The notes beneath the pieces were generated by a model, which ran no database searches, had not been told where the DNA came from, and was given only the letters and a program-made list of their open reading frames with translations. This document shows, piece after piece, positions 32,374 through 39,843 of a DNA stretch of 50,485 bases (position 1 is the stretch's first letter; the number at the start of each line of letters is the position of its first letter). Both the position numbers and the translations under genes were made by a program. This DNA comes from a bacterium (lineage in GTDB: Bacteria > Patescibacteriota > Saccharimonadia > Saccharimonadales > Saccharimonadaceae), in the NCBI GenBank assembly GCA_027451105.1, contig DAIDKB010000037.1, positions 1 through 50,485 on the forward strand, read 5' to 3'.

Positions 32374-33009
32374 ATGACTGTTGATATTGCCTACATTCTT
32401 ATTGTTATAATAGTTATACTGCTTTCAATGACTCTCCATGAGGCAATGCACGGCTTTGTTAGCTATTGGTTGGGTGACGATACGGCCAAGCTGCAGGGAA
32501 GGCTAACACTTAATCCGATTAAGCACATTGATCCATTCTTGACGATTATTTTGCCGATTATCCTCGCCTTATCTGGTATGCCAATATTTGGAGGTGCCAA
32601 GCCGGTGCCGTTTAATCCATTTAATGTTCGATGGGGTGATTGGGGCGCGGCACTGGTGGCGATTGCCGGACCATTGACTAACTTTGTCATCGCTTTTGTG
32701 GTTTTTGGCATATGGGTTCTGCTAGGCTCTCCGGTCATGGGCACTGCCTATCTGGTAATTCACACTACCGTGTTGGTTAACCTAGGATTTTTCATATTTA
32801 ATATGATTCCGATTACACCTCTGGACGGATCACGAGTCTTATATGCATTGGCACCTGATTTTGCCAAGCGCGGCATGGAGGCGATGGAACGTTATGGTAT
32901 TATTGTTGTTTTTGGGATTGTCATACTCGCCGGTCAATATTTAAGTAGCTTTATGATTGCCGCAATAAACTTCTTTTTGACAGTATTTACAGGTATTTAT
33001 CATCTGTAG
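32374..33009 (+). CDS. Site-2-protease-family (M50) membrane metalloprotease
   Basis: 211 aa from ATG 32374. The first helix carries the zinc motif HEAMH (HExxH) followed by GFVSYWLGDDTAKLQGRLTLNPIKHIDP. The third ligand region is PITPLDGSRVL, the DG motif of M50B peptidases. Four to five membrane helices are visible. Such short S2P/RseP-like enzymes, lacking PDZ domains, cut transmembrane segments of regulators or signal peptide remnants inside the membrane. No dedicated substrate gene is adjacent. Transcription starts from its own promoter. Confidence 0.92.
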   Translation: MTVDIAYILIVIIVILLSMTLHEAMHGFVSYWLGDDTAKLQGRLTLNPIKHIDPFLTIILPIILALSGMPIFGGAKPVPFNPFNVRWGDWGAALVAIAGPLTNFVIAFVVFGIWVLLGSPVMGTAYLVIHTTVLVNLGFFIFNMIPITPLDGSRVLYALAPDFAKRGMEAMERYGIIVVFGIVILAGQYLSSFMIAAINFFLTVFTGIYHL

Positions 33010-33014
33010 AGTGT

Positions 33015-33185
33015 TATAATTAGAGTTGCCCCAGGACTAGCCTAGGCGTCAATGATTTTCCTGAATTATCATGTAGATTAGGGAACTTAATATGATTCAT
33101 TTCCGTGGAAGTGAATTGAAAGTACCCACCTTGCCTTTACGGTACGGAATATCTAGCGTCGACAGCGTGGCCCTGGGGCTTTTTG
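33015..33185 (+). ncRNA. ssrS: 6S-like regulatory RNA
   Basis: TATAAT (33015-33020) starts a non-coding transcript of about 155-160 nt. Its ends form a closing stem, GCCCCAGG (33028-33035) with CCTGGGGC (33172-33179), and it stops in TTTTT. Between them lies a long imperfectly paired middle with an ACCCACCTTG segment (33124-33133) like the one recalled from 6S RNAs. Size, terminal stem, open centre and own promoter and terminator all suit 6S RNA, which binds the RNA polymerase holoenzyme by mimicking an open promoter. I do not see SRP RNA motifs. A covariance-model search would decide. Confidence 0.55.
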
Positions 33186-33260
33186 TATATCTATCGCTAT
33201 ATTCCGACAAATGATAAAATATGATTGTAATTAAGACTCAAAAACAGAAAGCTAACAGGC

Positions 33261-34142
33261 ATGAAGCAAAGAATCGTCGTACAGGCTATCATTCAAGCCG
33301 AAAATAAAGTTTTACTGCTTCGGCGCTCTCAGGGACGGCCTGGCTTAATCGGTAAATATGAGCTGCCCGGTGGAACCCTGGATGATGGTGAGCAGCCCGA
33401 TGACGCGCTAAGACGGCATTTACGTAACGATACTGGATTAGAGCTTTCAAGCTTTAGTCTTCATGATGTCCTGACAATGTCCAGCCGTGAGGAAGGTGAT
33501 ATTCAGCATGTGCTGGTTGTTTATTTATGTGAACTGCACACCACTGATATGCCAATATTGCTGGGCAATAGTTTTGATAAGTATGAGTGGTTGAGTGTTA
33601 AAAATGTCCAACCAGGCGAGCTACGCGATAGCGCCCAGACTATTTTAGGGTTTTACGGACAGGCTAATTCAGCTGGAGGGCTAGCCGAAACCGACAGTAG
33701 TAATGATGTTAAAAAGTCAACTATTGGTTCTAAAGTAATTATTTATTCAGATGGTGGTTCAAGGGGTAATCCGGGCCCGTCGGCCGGAGCTTATGTGATA
33801 ATGAATCAAAACCGCGATGTGCTTGATGAGGGCGGGGAATATCTGGGTATAACAACTAATAACCAAGCCGAATATCATGCTGTTCGGCTTGGGCTGGAGC
33901 GCGCGCTCACGCTAGGCTATAAGGAGGTTGAGTATAGACTAGATAGTATGCTTGTCGTAAATCAGCTGAAGGGTGCTTATGCGATTAAAAATCGTGAACT
34001 ATGGCCGATTAATGAGCGTATTCGTGAGCTATTACCTCAATTTAGGTCGGTCAAGTTTATTCACGTACCGCGCGAACTTAATCACGTGGCGGATTCGCTG
34101 GTTAACAAGCTACTCGACCAACATCAAAAAGACCAAAATTAG
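33261..34142 (+). CDS. Nudix-like domain fused to RNase H
   Basis: 293 aa in two parts. Residues 1-130 are a Nudix fold (RIVVQAIIQAENKVLLLRRS..., YELPGGTLDDGEQPDDALRRHLRNDTGLEL). The Nudix box is degenerate: the REUxEE core that binds metal reads RRHLRND, so catalysis is doubtful. After a Ser/Asp linker (about 135-155), residues 156-290 form an RNase HI domain: IIYSDGGSRGNPGPSAGAY (first Asp), TTNNQAEYHAVRLGLERAL (Glu), LDSMLVVNQLKGAY (Asp) and VPRELNHVADSLVNK (His, Asp). All four acidic catalytic residues are present, so RNA in RNA-DNA hybrids is the likely substrate. rnpB follows directly. Confidence 0.88.
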   Translation: MKQRIVVQAIIQAENKVLLLRRSQGRPGLIGKYELPGGTLDDGEQPDDALRRHLRNDTGLELSSFSLHDVLTMSSREEGDIQHVLVVYLCELHTTDMPILLGNSFDKYEWLSVKNVQPGELRDSAQTILGFYGQANSAGGLAETDSSNDVKKSTIGSKVIIYSDGGSRGNPGPSAGAYVIMNQNRDVLDEGGEYLGITTNNQAEYHAVRLGLERALTLGYKEVEYRLDSMLVVNQLKGAYAIKNRELWPINERIRELLPQFRSVKFIHVPRELNHVADSLVNKLLDQHQKDQN

Positions 34143-34156
34143 CGTTGATACTTTGA

Positions 34157-34162
34157 TATACT
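34157..34162 (+). promoter_or_regulatory. -10 element of rnpB
   Basis: TATACT about 7 nt before the inferred 5' end of RNase P RNA. Confidence 0.6.
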
Positions 34163-34168
34163 ATACGG

Positions 34169-34506
34169 AGGCGGTTCGTTAGATGATCGCTTGTGTCTTT
34201 AGGGCATAAGAGGAAAGTCCGGGCAGCGTAGAGTAATGGCAGTCGCTAACGGCGACCGGAGGTAACTCTAGGGAAAGTGCCACAGAAACGAAACTACCTG
34301 ATTTATCAGGAAAAGGTGAAACGAGCGAGGTAAGAGCTCACAGTATATTATGGTGACATAATATAGAGGTAAACCCTGCCAGTTGCAAGGAGGTCTGCAT
34401 TAAGGGCTACTCGTCCGCAGGCCGATATCCGCTTGATCTTGTAGGCAACTGCATGACTAGATAGATGATCGTCCTAGACAGAACCCGGCTTACCGACGGA
34501 CCGCCC
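34169..34506 (+). ncRNA. rnpB: RNase P RNA
   Basis: About 338 nt. Helix P1 pairs GGCGGTTCG at the 5' end with CGGACCGCC at the 3' end. The conserved core appears as GAGGAAAGTCCGGGC (about 34210-34224), the CACAGAAACGAAACTACC segment near 34281, and AGACAGAACCCGGCTTA near the 3' end, which forms P4 with the first. Peripheral helices suggest the ancestral type A. It is the catalytic RNA that trims tRNA 5' ends. The exact termini are estimates. Confidence 0.95.
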
Positions 34507-34508
34507 AT

Positions 34509-34540
34509 TAAAAATAATCGCTTATAAGGCGATTATTTTT
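34509..34540. terminator. Bidirectional terminator between rnpB and rplT
   Basis: AAAATAATCGC/GCGATTATTTT with a short loop and flanking A and T runs. Confidence 0.9.
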
Positions 34541-34570
34541 AATTTTGTAAGGATAAAATATGCTAAGTAT

Positions 34571-34915
34571 TTAGTTTTTAGCTGATTTAGCGATTTCGGC
34601 AAATGTCTTTGGCTCGCTAACGGCAAGTTCAGCTAGAACCTTACGGTCAAGTTCGATATTAGCGGCTTTTAGGCCGGCAATTAGCTTACCGTAAGTTGTA
34701 CCAACTTCACGGGCAGCTGCGTTAATCCTAGTGATCCAAAGACCGCGAAGATCGCGCTTGCGGTTGCGACGGTCTCGGTATGCATACTGCAGGGCACGAA
34801 TAACGGCTTGTTTAGCAAGACGGTATGAACGTGTGCGGTTGTGCTGCATGCCCTTGGCAAGCTTCAAGATCTTCTTGTGCTTGGCTCGTGCTGTGACGCC
34901 TCGTTTTACTCTCAT
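34571..34915 (-). CDS. rplT: Ribosomal protein bL20
   Basis: 114 aa, normal length. [38 protein letters not shown] and [25 protein letters not shown] are the bL20 signature. It is an early assembly protein of the 50S subunit and, in other bacteria, a translational repressor of this operon. It is the last gene of infC-rpmI-rplT. Confidence 0.97.
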   Translation of the reverse strand: MRVKRGVTARAKHKKILKLAKGMQHNRTRSYRLAKQAVIRALQYAYRDRRNRKRDLRGLWITRINAAAREVGTTYGKLIAGLKAANIELDRKVLAELAVSEPKTFAEIAKSAKN

Positions 34916-34917
34916 AA

Positions 34918-35112
34918 TTAAATTCCTAACGCTCGTCGAACGTTTTTAGCCATCGCACCTGTAACAAATGCAGTGGTGTTGATATTTCGTTTACGGCTCT
35001 TACTTTTCTTAGAAAGCAGGTGACCGCCGAAAGCGCGACGACGAGTCAATTTACCGGTGCTGGTAAGCTTGATTCGCTTAGCGGTTCCTTTGTGGGTCTT
35101 TAACTTTGGCAT
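34918..35112 (-). CDS. rpmI: Ribosomal protein bL35
   Basis: 64 aa. [42 protein letters not shown] is typical bL35. The start overlaps the infC stop by one base (TAATG), and its AAGGAG ribosome binding site lies within the infC coding end, so the genes are translationally linked. Confidence 0.97.
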   Translation of the reverse strand: MPKLKTHKGTAKRIKLTSTGKLTRRRAFGGHLLSKKSKSRKRNINTTAFVTGAMAKNVRRALGI

Positions 35113-35618
35113 TATTTACTCCTTACTACTACACTCAGATTGCGACCGGCCATCTGAGGTTTTTGCTCTAAAATTGCATCGTTTTCCAGTAGGCTGATGA
35201 TTTTTTCAATCATAACGTAGCCTAGCTCTTGGTGTGCCATCTCTCGTCCCCGGAAGACAACCAGGATTTTAACCTTGTGTCCTTCTGATAGGAACTCGCG
35301 AATTTTGCGCAGCTTAATCTCTAAATCATTAGCGCCAATCTTGAGGCCAAGCCGCATCTGCTTTAGTTCAGCAGTTTTGGCATTCTTGCGATTCTTTTGT
35401 TGTTCCTTCATCTTCTGGTACTGATATTTGCCCCAGTCGATAACTTTTACAACCGGCGGATCGGCGTTGGGCGATATCTCAACCAGGTCAACACCAGCCT
35501 CTTCGGCAATTTTAAGTGCCTCACTTCTGGTAAGTATTCCAAGTTGGTCGCCGTCCGGTCCAATCACGCGTAAATTATCTGCGCGAATTGCTTCATTGAT
35601 GCGAATTGATGTACTGAT
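35112..35618 (-). CDS. infC: Translation initiation factor IF-3 with an AUC start codon
   Basis: 168 aa. I place the start at an ATC codon (35618-35616): AAGGAG lies 6 nt upstream, and reading from it gives (I)STSIRINEAIRADNLRVIGPDG, the conserved IF-3 N-terminus with INE.IR. A start at the first GTG (35567) would delete that segment and has no ribosome binding site. The C-terminal domain has LKQMRLGLKIGANDLEIKLRKIREFLSEGHKVKI and FRGREMAHQELG. IF-3 rejects non-AUG starts, so an AUC start lets it repress its own translation, as known for infC in E. coli (AUU). Confidence 0.95.
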   Translation of the reverse strand: MSTSIRINEAIRADNLRVIGPDGDQLGILTRSEALKIAEEAGVDLVEISPNADPPVVKVIDWGKYQYQKMKEQQKNRKNAKTAELKQMRLGLKIGANDLEIKLRKIREFLSEGHKVKILVVFRGREMAHQELGYVMIEKIISLLENDAILEQKPQMAGRNLSVVVRSK

Positions 35619-35701
35619 TGTTGTCTCCTTTTTGAACGTGCAATCTTTGAGCGTTTACTCGCTAGCTATTTTACCAGATGTGAACAGGTAATTCAAGCGG
35701 A

Positions 35702-37207
35702 TTAGCCACGGTATTGCAGGGCTTCGCTAATATGGGCCAAAGAAATGTCGGCCGTGCCGTCTAAATCGGCAATCGTGCGGGCGACTTTAATAATTTTTAA
35801 ATAGCTACGGGCGCTTAGTGAAAGACGATCGGCGGCTTGTGATAAAAGATTTTTAACTTCCGGAGAAAGCGGTGCGAGTTTTGAAATTTCACGGTTTGTC
35901 ATATTAGCGTTGTATCTAGTACTACAGCCATATCTGTCGGCTTGAACTTTTTGGGCCTTTTTGATCAGCTCTTGTGCTGATATATGTTGTGAATTACTCG
36001 ACGAAGTTGTCTCCAGTAAGGCTTCATGGGGGACACGCGACACGTGAACAACTAAATCAATTCGATCAAGTAGTGGTCCGGATAATCTTTTTTGATAAGA
36101 AAATATTTGTGTGGCCGAGCAAACACATTCTTTTGAACTGTCGCCATAATAGCCGCAAGGGCAGGGGTTCATCGTCGCGACTAGCATGAAATCGGCCGGA
36201 TAGATGGCTCGTCCTTCGGCACGGCTAATTGCGATAGTTTTATCTTCAAGTGGTTGGCGCAGGGCTTCTAGGCTCGCCCGTGGGTATTCGGGAAGTTCGT
36301 CAAGAAATAATACCCCAAGGTGGGCTAGGCTAATTTCACCAGGTTTCGGGCGATTGCCACCGCCGACAAGCGAAGTGCGGCTGGAGGTGTGGTGTGGCAT
36401 TCTAAAGGGCCGCCTGGTAACAATTTCTTCATAAGCTTCGCCGGCAAGACTGTGCAGTTTAGTGGTGGCGATTTGCTCTTCTGGCGAAAGTGGCGGCAAG
36501 AGATTGACCATGGCTTTAGCTAACATTGTTTTGCCCGCTCCCGGCGATCCGTTAAGAAGAATATTGTGATGGCCTGCAGCAGCGATAATTAGGGCGCGCT
36601 TGGCTTGATCTTGGCCTTTGACGTCGTCAATTAGTGGCGGCGAGTCTGGTTCGTCCGGCTCAGCCACCTCAGCGTGTACTAGTGGTAGCAATTTGAGCTC
36701 GCCCTTAAGGTGTAAAAATATCTCTTTTAGCGAGGTGATTGGGATGACTTCAATGTCACTTATTAAGCTAGCTTGACGGGCACTGGCGACGGGTAGATAT
36801 ACACGGGTATAACCGTGTCGTCGGGCCGTTTCAGCGATACTAATAGCACCCTTTATGGGGCGCAGGTTGCCGTCCAGACCAAGCTCACCGGCATAGATGG
36901 CCTTATCGAGCTCTTGCTGCCTTAGCTGGCCGCTCACGCATAAAACCGCTAGGGCAATAGGCAGGTCATAATGCGCGCCATCTTTAGGCAGTTCGGCCGG
37001 GGCTAGATTGATAGTAATGCGCTTTTTAGGAAAGTCTAGCAAAGAATTGGTGATAGCGCTACGAACACGCTCTTTAGCTTCGTCAATAGCCTTATTGCCC
37101 AGTCCTACAATCTGAAAAGAGGGCAGTCCATTAGTAGAATCGCTCTCAACCTCAACGAGCGATCCCTCGAAGCCTATTGGTGCGATTGTCATGACACGAG
37201 CAACCAT
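35702..37207 (-). CDS. comM: YifB/ComM-family AAA ATPase (Mg-chelatase-like)
   Basis: 501 aa, typical. The N-terminal Lon-protease-like fold (VEVESDSTNGLPSFQIVGLGNKAIDEAKERVRSAI...FPKKRITINLAPAELPKDGAHYDLPIA) precedes the Mg-chelatase-type AAA domain with Walker A NGSPGAGKTMLAKAM, Walker B GVLFLDELPEY and sensor MLVATMNPCPCG, which has the Cys-rich CPCGYYGDSSKECVC. A C-terminal helical domain (LSARSYLKIIKVARTIADLDG) ends it. In naturally competent bacteria ComM drives branch migration of incoming DNA, which would pair well with the DNA-uptake potential of the T4P. Confidence 0.95.
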   Translation of the reverse strand: MVARVMTIAPIGFEGSLVEVESDSTNGLPSFQIVGLGNKAIDEAKERVRSAITNSLLDFPKKRITINLAPAELPKDGAHYDLPIALAVLCVSGQLRQQELDKAIYAGELGLDGNLRPIKGAISIAETARRHGYTRVYLPVASARQASLISDIEVIPITSLKEIFLHLKGELKLLPLVHAEVAEPDEPDSPPLIDDVKGQDQAKRALIIAAAGHHNILLNGSPGAGKTMLAKAMVNLLPPLSPEEQIATTKLHSLAGEAYEEIVTRRPFRMPHHTSSRTSLVGGGNRPKPGEISLAHLGVLFLDELPEYPRASLEALRQPLEDKTIAISRAEGRAIYPADFMLVATMNPCPCGYYGDSSKECVCSATQIFSYQKRLSGPLLDRIDLVVHVSRVPHEALLETTSSSNSQHISAQELIKKAQKVQADRYGCSTRYNANMTNREISKLAPLSPEVKNLLSQAADRLSLSARSYLKIIKVARTIADLDGTADISLAHISEALQYRG

Positions 37208-37253
37208 AAGTACTATTAGTTAATCACGACTACCATAAAGGTGCAAATAATGA

Positions 37254-37259
37254 TATAAT
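37254..37259 (+). promoter_or_regulatory. -10 element of the tmRNA gene
   Basis: TATAAT, 14 nt before the mature tmRNA 5' end. Confidence 0.6.
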
Positions 37260-37273
37260 CAATCTGTTACGTT

Positions 37274-37677
37274 GGGGCTGACTTTAGCTTTGACGGAAGG
37301 ATTTTAACAGATTATTTTGCAAGTCGACCGTGGGCGTAACCCACAAATTTTAATTGCAACAGCATTTAAAACAGCAAAAGCTAAGGTAGTTGCGTTTGTT
37401 AACTCATTCCAACCCCTTACTCTTGCGCCAATCGCAGCCTAATACGCTCGATCATCACTTTCTGCAGGCGGCATAGACAGTTAGTGGTGTTATAAATATG
37501 CCGCTTGTTGGTTTGATGGGCAGCAACATCAAATCGAGACACTTTTTGCGCGATAACCGCAGTATTTTATGTCTAGCTTCTAGCTGCGGGTGTCGTTAAC
37601 AACCAAGATAGACTAAACTTGTAGACGAATAATAGGTTACCTTTCGGACCGGGGTGCGATTCCCCGCAGCTCCACCA
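37274..37677 (+). ncRNA. ssrA: tmRNA
   Basis: 404 nt. GGGGCTG at the 5' end pairs with CAGCTCC before the encoded ACCA, and the T arm CGGGG/CCCCG is intact. The tag frame most likely resumes at GCG 37392, after TAGTT (compare TAGTC-GCA in E. coli), and ends at TAA 37440-37442. It encodes the 16-residue tag AFVNSFQPLTLAPIAA. The tag ends IAA rather than the common LAA. The T loop reads TGCGATT instead of TTCGATT. It rescues stalled ribosomes together with SmpB. Confidence 0.95.
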
Positions 37678-37688
37678 AATTGACTTTA

Positions 37689-37718
37689 AAATACCCACGC
37701 GTAGTGGGTATTTTTTAT
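37689..37718 (+). terminator. Terminator of tmRNA
   Basis: AATACCCAC/GTGGGTATT hairpin followed by TTTTTATT. Confidence 0.9.
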
Positions 37719-37755
37719 TAGCGACGCTACATATGTGGCTAATTTTTTATAATAA

Positions 37756-37786
37756 AAAACAACCGCCTGCGAGGAACGGTTGTTTT
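37756..37786. terminator. Second, symmetric terminator-like hairpin
   Basis: AAAACAACCG (37756-37765) and CGGTTGTTTT (37777-37786), with an 11-nt loop and A/T flanks. It could stop transcription in both directions ahead of the gene-free region. Confidence 0.75.
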
Positions 37787-38640
37787 AATGTGGAGTTTTG
37801 AATAGCTGTTTGTTTTTGGCCCCTGCATAAGTTTTTTATTCAGAAGCTACCCCTATAATATGACGCCAAGACGCTTGTGTCAATAATAATCGTAAAGATT
37901 ATTAAGTAAAAAATACCACGCAATTATTGAATGCATTTTAGCATCTGTTAGACGAATATGGGGCGTGTCAATTTATATCAGTAAACAACCCAGAGGGTGT
38001 TGTTATAATATGAAATTTTTAGCTAGTTTTGCGCCTTATGCTAATCGGGTGGGCTATGATATGTAAAACATAAAGTTATGTTTAGCTTATTTTAATATAA
38101 CATTTTGCTGATATAAAGCTGATAAAAGATTGTCATAGTTTAGCCCAATTCATAATCTGCGATTTTTAATTAGGCTCTTTTGCCATGCCCGAGCTGGTGA
38201 TGTTTTTTGTATGCGGGAAACTTTATACGCAAAAATAACTGCTAATAATAGGACTGTAAGCCAAAGATAGTACCGCCAATCGATAACTCATATTAGTTAT
38301 TAAGCACATTGCATTTCTATATTCGCACGCACTTCTTATGACAATCAGGATTTTGGTTTAACTATCATATGGGCGATTTAAAGGCAGTGTCAATTAGTGT
38401 TGTTGAAATATTTATTGTTAATATAACATCGTTGTATTGTAGTCATATGCAATGTAATACATCTGTAATTTTTAGATAAATGGTAGTCAGAAGTAAATCA
38501 TACAACGTTAAATTGATCCAGACATATTGACCAATCGAATAGCTTATGGTAATGTTGACTCAAGCTTTTAGAACACAAACACAAAGCCAAAAATACCTTA
38601 AAAATTCATAGCCTCATACCGATTTTTTGACGAATATTCG
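37787..38640. other. AT-rich stretch with no gene found
   Basis: About 850 bases with stops in every frame and no convincing CDS or known RNA. It has TATAAT boxes at 37854-37859 and 38004-38009 and small hairpins at 37885-37903 (AATAATC/GATTATT), 38066-38083 (AAACATAA/TTATGTTT) and 38283-38300. No DnaA-box cluster was found, so it does not look like an origin. Confidence 0.5.
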
Positions 38641-38701
38641 GTAACGACACGTAGCTAAATTGACTTGCACAAGCAGGACACGTACCTTTTGCTACTTGCT
38701 G

Positions 38702-38917
38702 GCGTTACCGATGTTTCGCCAAATCGGCGTAACGCTTTATGCCTAGTACTGATGCCTTTGGCATCGTGGAAGCGCATAGAGATACGTACAGACATATGCT
38801 CCTTAACTAAGGAGCGGTCAGTACGAATAGCCTGCAGCGGCAGGTGGTCAAGATTCACGGCTCAAATTTTATATTTAGGAGCGTCAGTTGCAATCTGGAC
38901 ATTTACACTTGTCGCTC
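38702..38917. other. Cluster of strong hairpins, possible structured RNA
   Basis: Five stem-loops follow one another: GCGTTAC-CGAT/ATCG-GTAACGC (38702-38735, 2-nt bulge), GATGCC/GGCATC (38751-38765, perfect), GCTCCTTA/TAAGGAGC (38798-38815, perfect), CCTGC/GCAGG (38831-38844) and GAGCG/CGCTC (about 38879-38917). The segment is richer in G+C than its flanks. Short frames overlap it on both strands (minus 38655-38858, 67 aa), but none resembles a known protein. A CPxC-type cysteine stretch in another minus frame (around 38660-38690) leaves a decayed zinc-ribbon gene possible. Confidence 0.45.
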
Positions 38918-38966
38918 GGGCTTGTTCCAATCTTAGTGATTATTTGGTGTTATAGTAATCATAATC

Positions 38967-39353
38967 ATGTTGAAGAAAATAGTAATCGCCGTAACAATAG
39001 TAAGCCTCTGCTTGCTAGTCACTCTCGTTAATACCTCAACACCTACGGGCATTGGTCCATTCGGTATATTGGCTGTTTTTATGTCTGCCTATCTGTCATT
39101 ACTTGGTGTAATGACTTTTTTTATATTTTCAGTCAGTAAGCTAACTGCTCACTTGTCGTCGGCATTTACGGTTAGAAAGCCTATCTTGGCTTTATCGTTT
39201 AAAAAATCATATTATTATTCGACTATATTTTCAGCTGCACCGATTATGCTGATTGGGCTTCAATCAGTTGGATCAATCGGGCCGTATGAATTGGCACTAG
39301 TCTTACTTTTTGTCGTTATTGGATGCATCTATATTACAAAAAGAGCTCGTTAA
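38967..39353 (+). CDS. Small integral membrane protein
   Basis: 128 aa, not recognised. Four hydrophobic segments are visible (about residues 5-22, 31-57, 84-102 and 107-124), with a basic loop (RKPILALSFKKS) between the second and third. A -10-like TATAGT (38951-38956) lies 10 nt before the ATG, another near-leaderless layout. It is followed by two genes of the VirD4-like ATPase group, but a link is only positional. Confidence 0.65.
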   Translation: MLKKIVIAVTIVSLCLLVTLVNTSTPTGIGPFGILAVFMSAYLSLLGVMTFFIFSVSKLTAHLSSAFTVRKPILALSFKKSYYYSTIFSAAPIMLIGLQSVGSIGPYELALVLLFVVIGCIYITKRAR

Positions 39354-39384
39354 ATTTACTTACATAAGCTTAATATCATTATGC

Positions 39385-39390
39385 TATAAT
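39385..39390 (+). promoter_or_regulatory. Extended -10 element, leaderless gene at 39398
   Basis: TTATGCTATAAT, exactly 7 nt before the ATG. No ribosome binding site is present. Confidence 0.7.
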
Positions 39391-39397
39391 TACAGAT

Positions 39398-39814
39398 ATG
39401 AAACCGGAGACCTCGTTACCAAATAATGTACCAGAGCGAATCCCTGACGGCTTTGGTCAATCTATTGAGCGCGCGCCTCAATATGTGGGCCCTGAAACTG
39501 GTATCGAAACTGGAGCGGAGCGTCGCGAACAAGCTTCAGAAGCCGCAGCCGCGGCCGCTGACAGTAGTGGTTTACCGATTGTCTTGCCAGCGCCAGTTGC
39601 TATACCCGTAGTGCCTGTAGTCGATGATTCTCAAATTAGCGCAACACCTCTTGTCGCTGGTGACGATGACCTTATAGAAAAAGAATGGGTTGATCGTGCT
39701 AAGAAGATTGTTGATGAGACCAGGGAAGATCCCTATAAACGAGAAGCGGCTGTTAGCCAACTCCAGAAAGATTACCAGAAAAAACGCTACGGAAGGGAGT
39801 TGGGTGAGGCTTAG
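39398..39814 (+). CDS. Acidic, Pro/Ala-rich protein upstream of the VirD4-like ATPase
   Basis: 138 aa, soluble and not recognised. The first ~90 residues are disordered-looking: Pro, Glu and Gly rich, then an Ala run (about 49-55) and a Pro/Val-rich stretch. The last ~45 residues form a charged helix (DDDLIEKEWVDRAKKIVDETREDPYKREAAVSQLQKDYQKKRYG). That helix is the only part likely to fold and might bind a partner. It ends 29 bases before the large ATPase gene and is probably co-transcribed with it, so an adaptor or regulator role is a reasonable guess. Confidence 0.65.
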   Translation: MKPETSLPNNVPERIPDGFGQSIERAPQYVGPETGIETGAERREQASEAAAAAADSSGLPIVLPAPVAIPVVPVVDDSQISATPLVAGDDDLIEKEWVDRAKKIVDETREDPYKREAAVSQLQKDYQKKRYGRELGEA

Positions 39815-39843
39815 GCGGCTTCACCTAATATAAGGCTGGTCGA

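Noticed and set aside
38010-38066. 18-codon frame after a TATAAT (MKFLASF...)
   Set aside because: The ATG directly abuts the -10 box, so a transcript from it would not include the start codon; no other support.
37787-38640. Possible replication origin in the large intergenic region, near gyrB/gyrA
   Set aside because: No cluster of DnaA boxes (TTATNCACA) was found, dnaA/dnaN are not adjacent, and the gyrase genes are 6 kb away.
38665-38955. 96-aa plus-strand frame over the hairpin cluster
   Set aside because: No recognisable family, no ribosome binding site or promoter, and composition fits chance reading through structured DNA.
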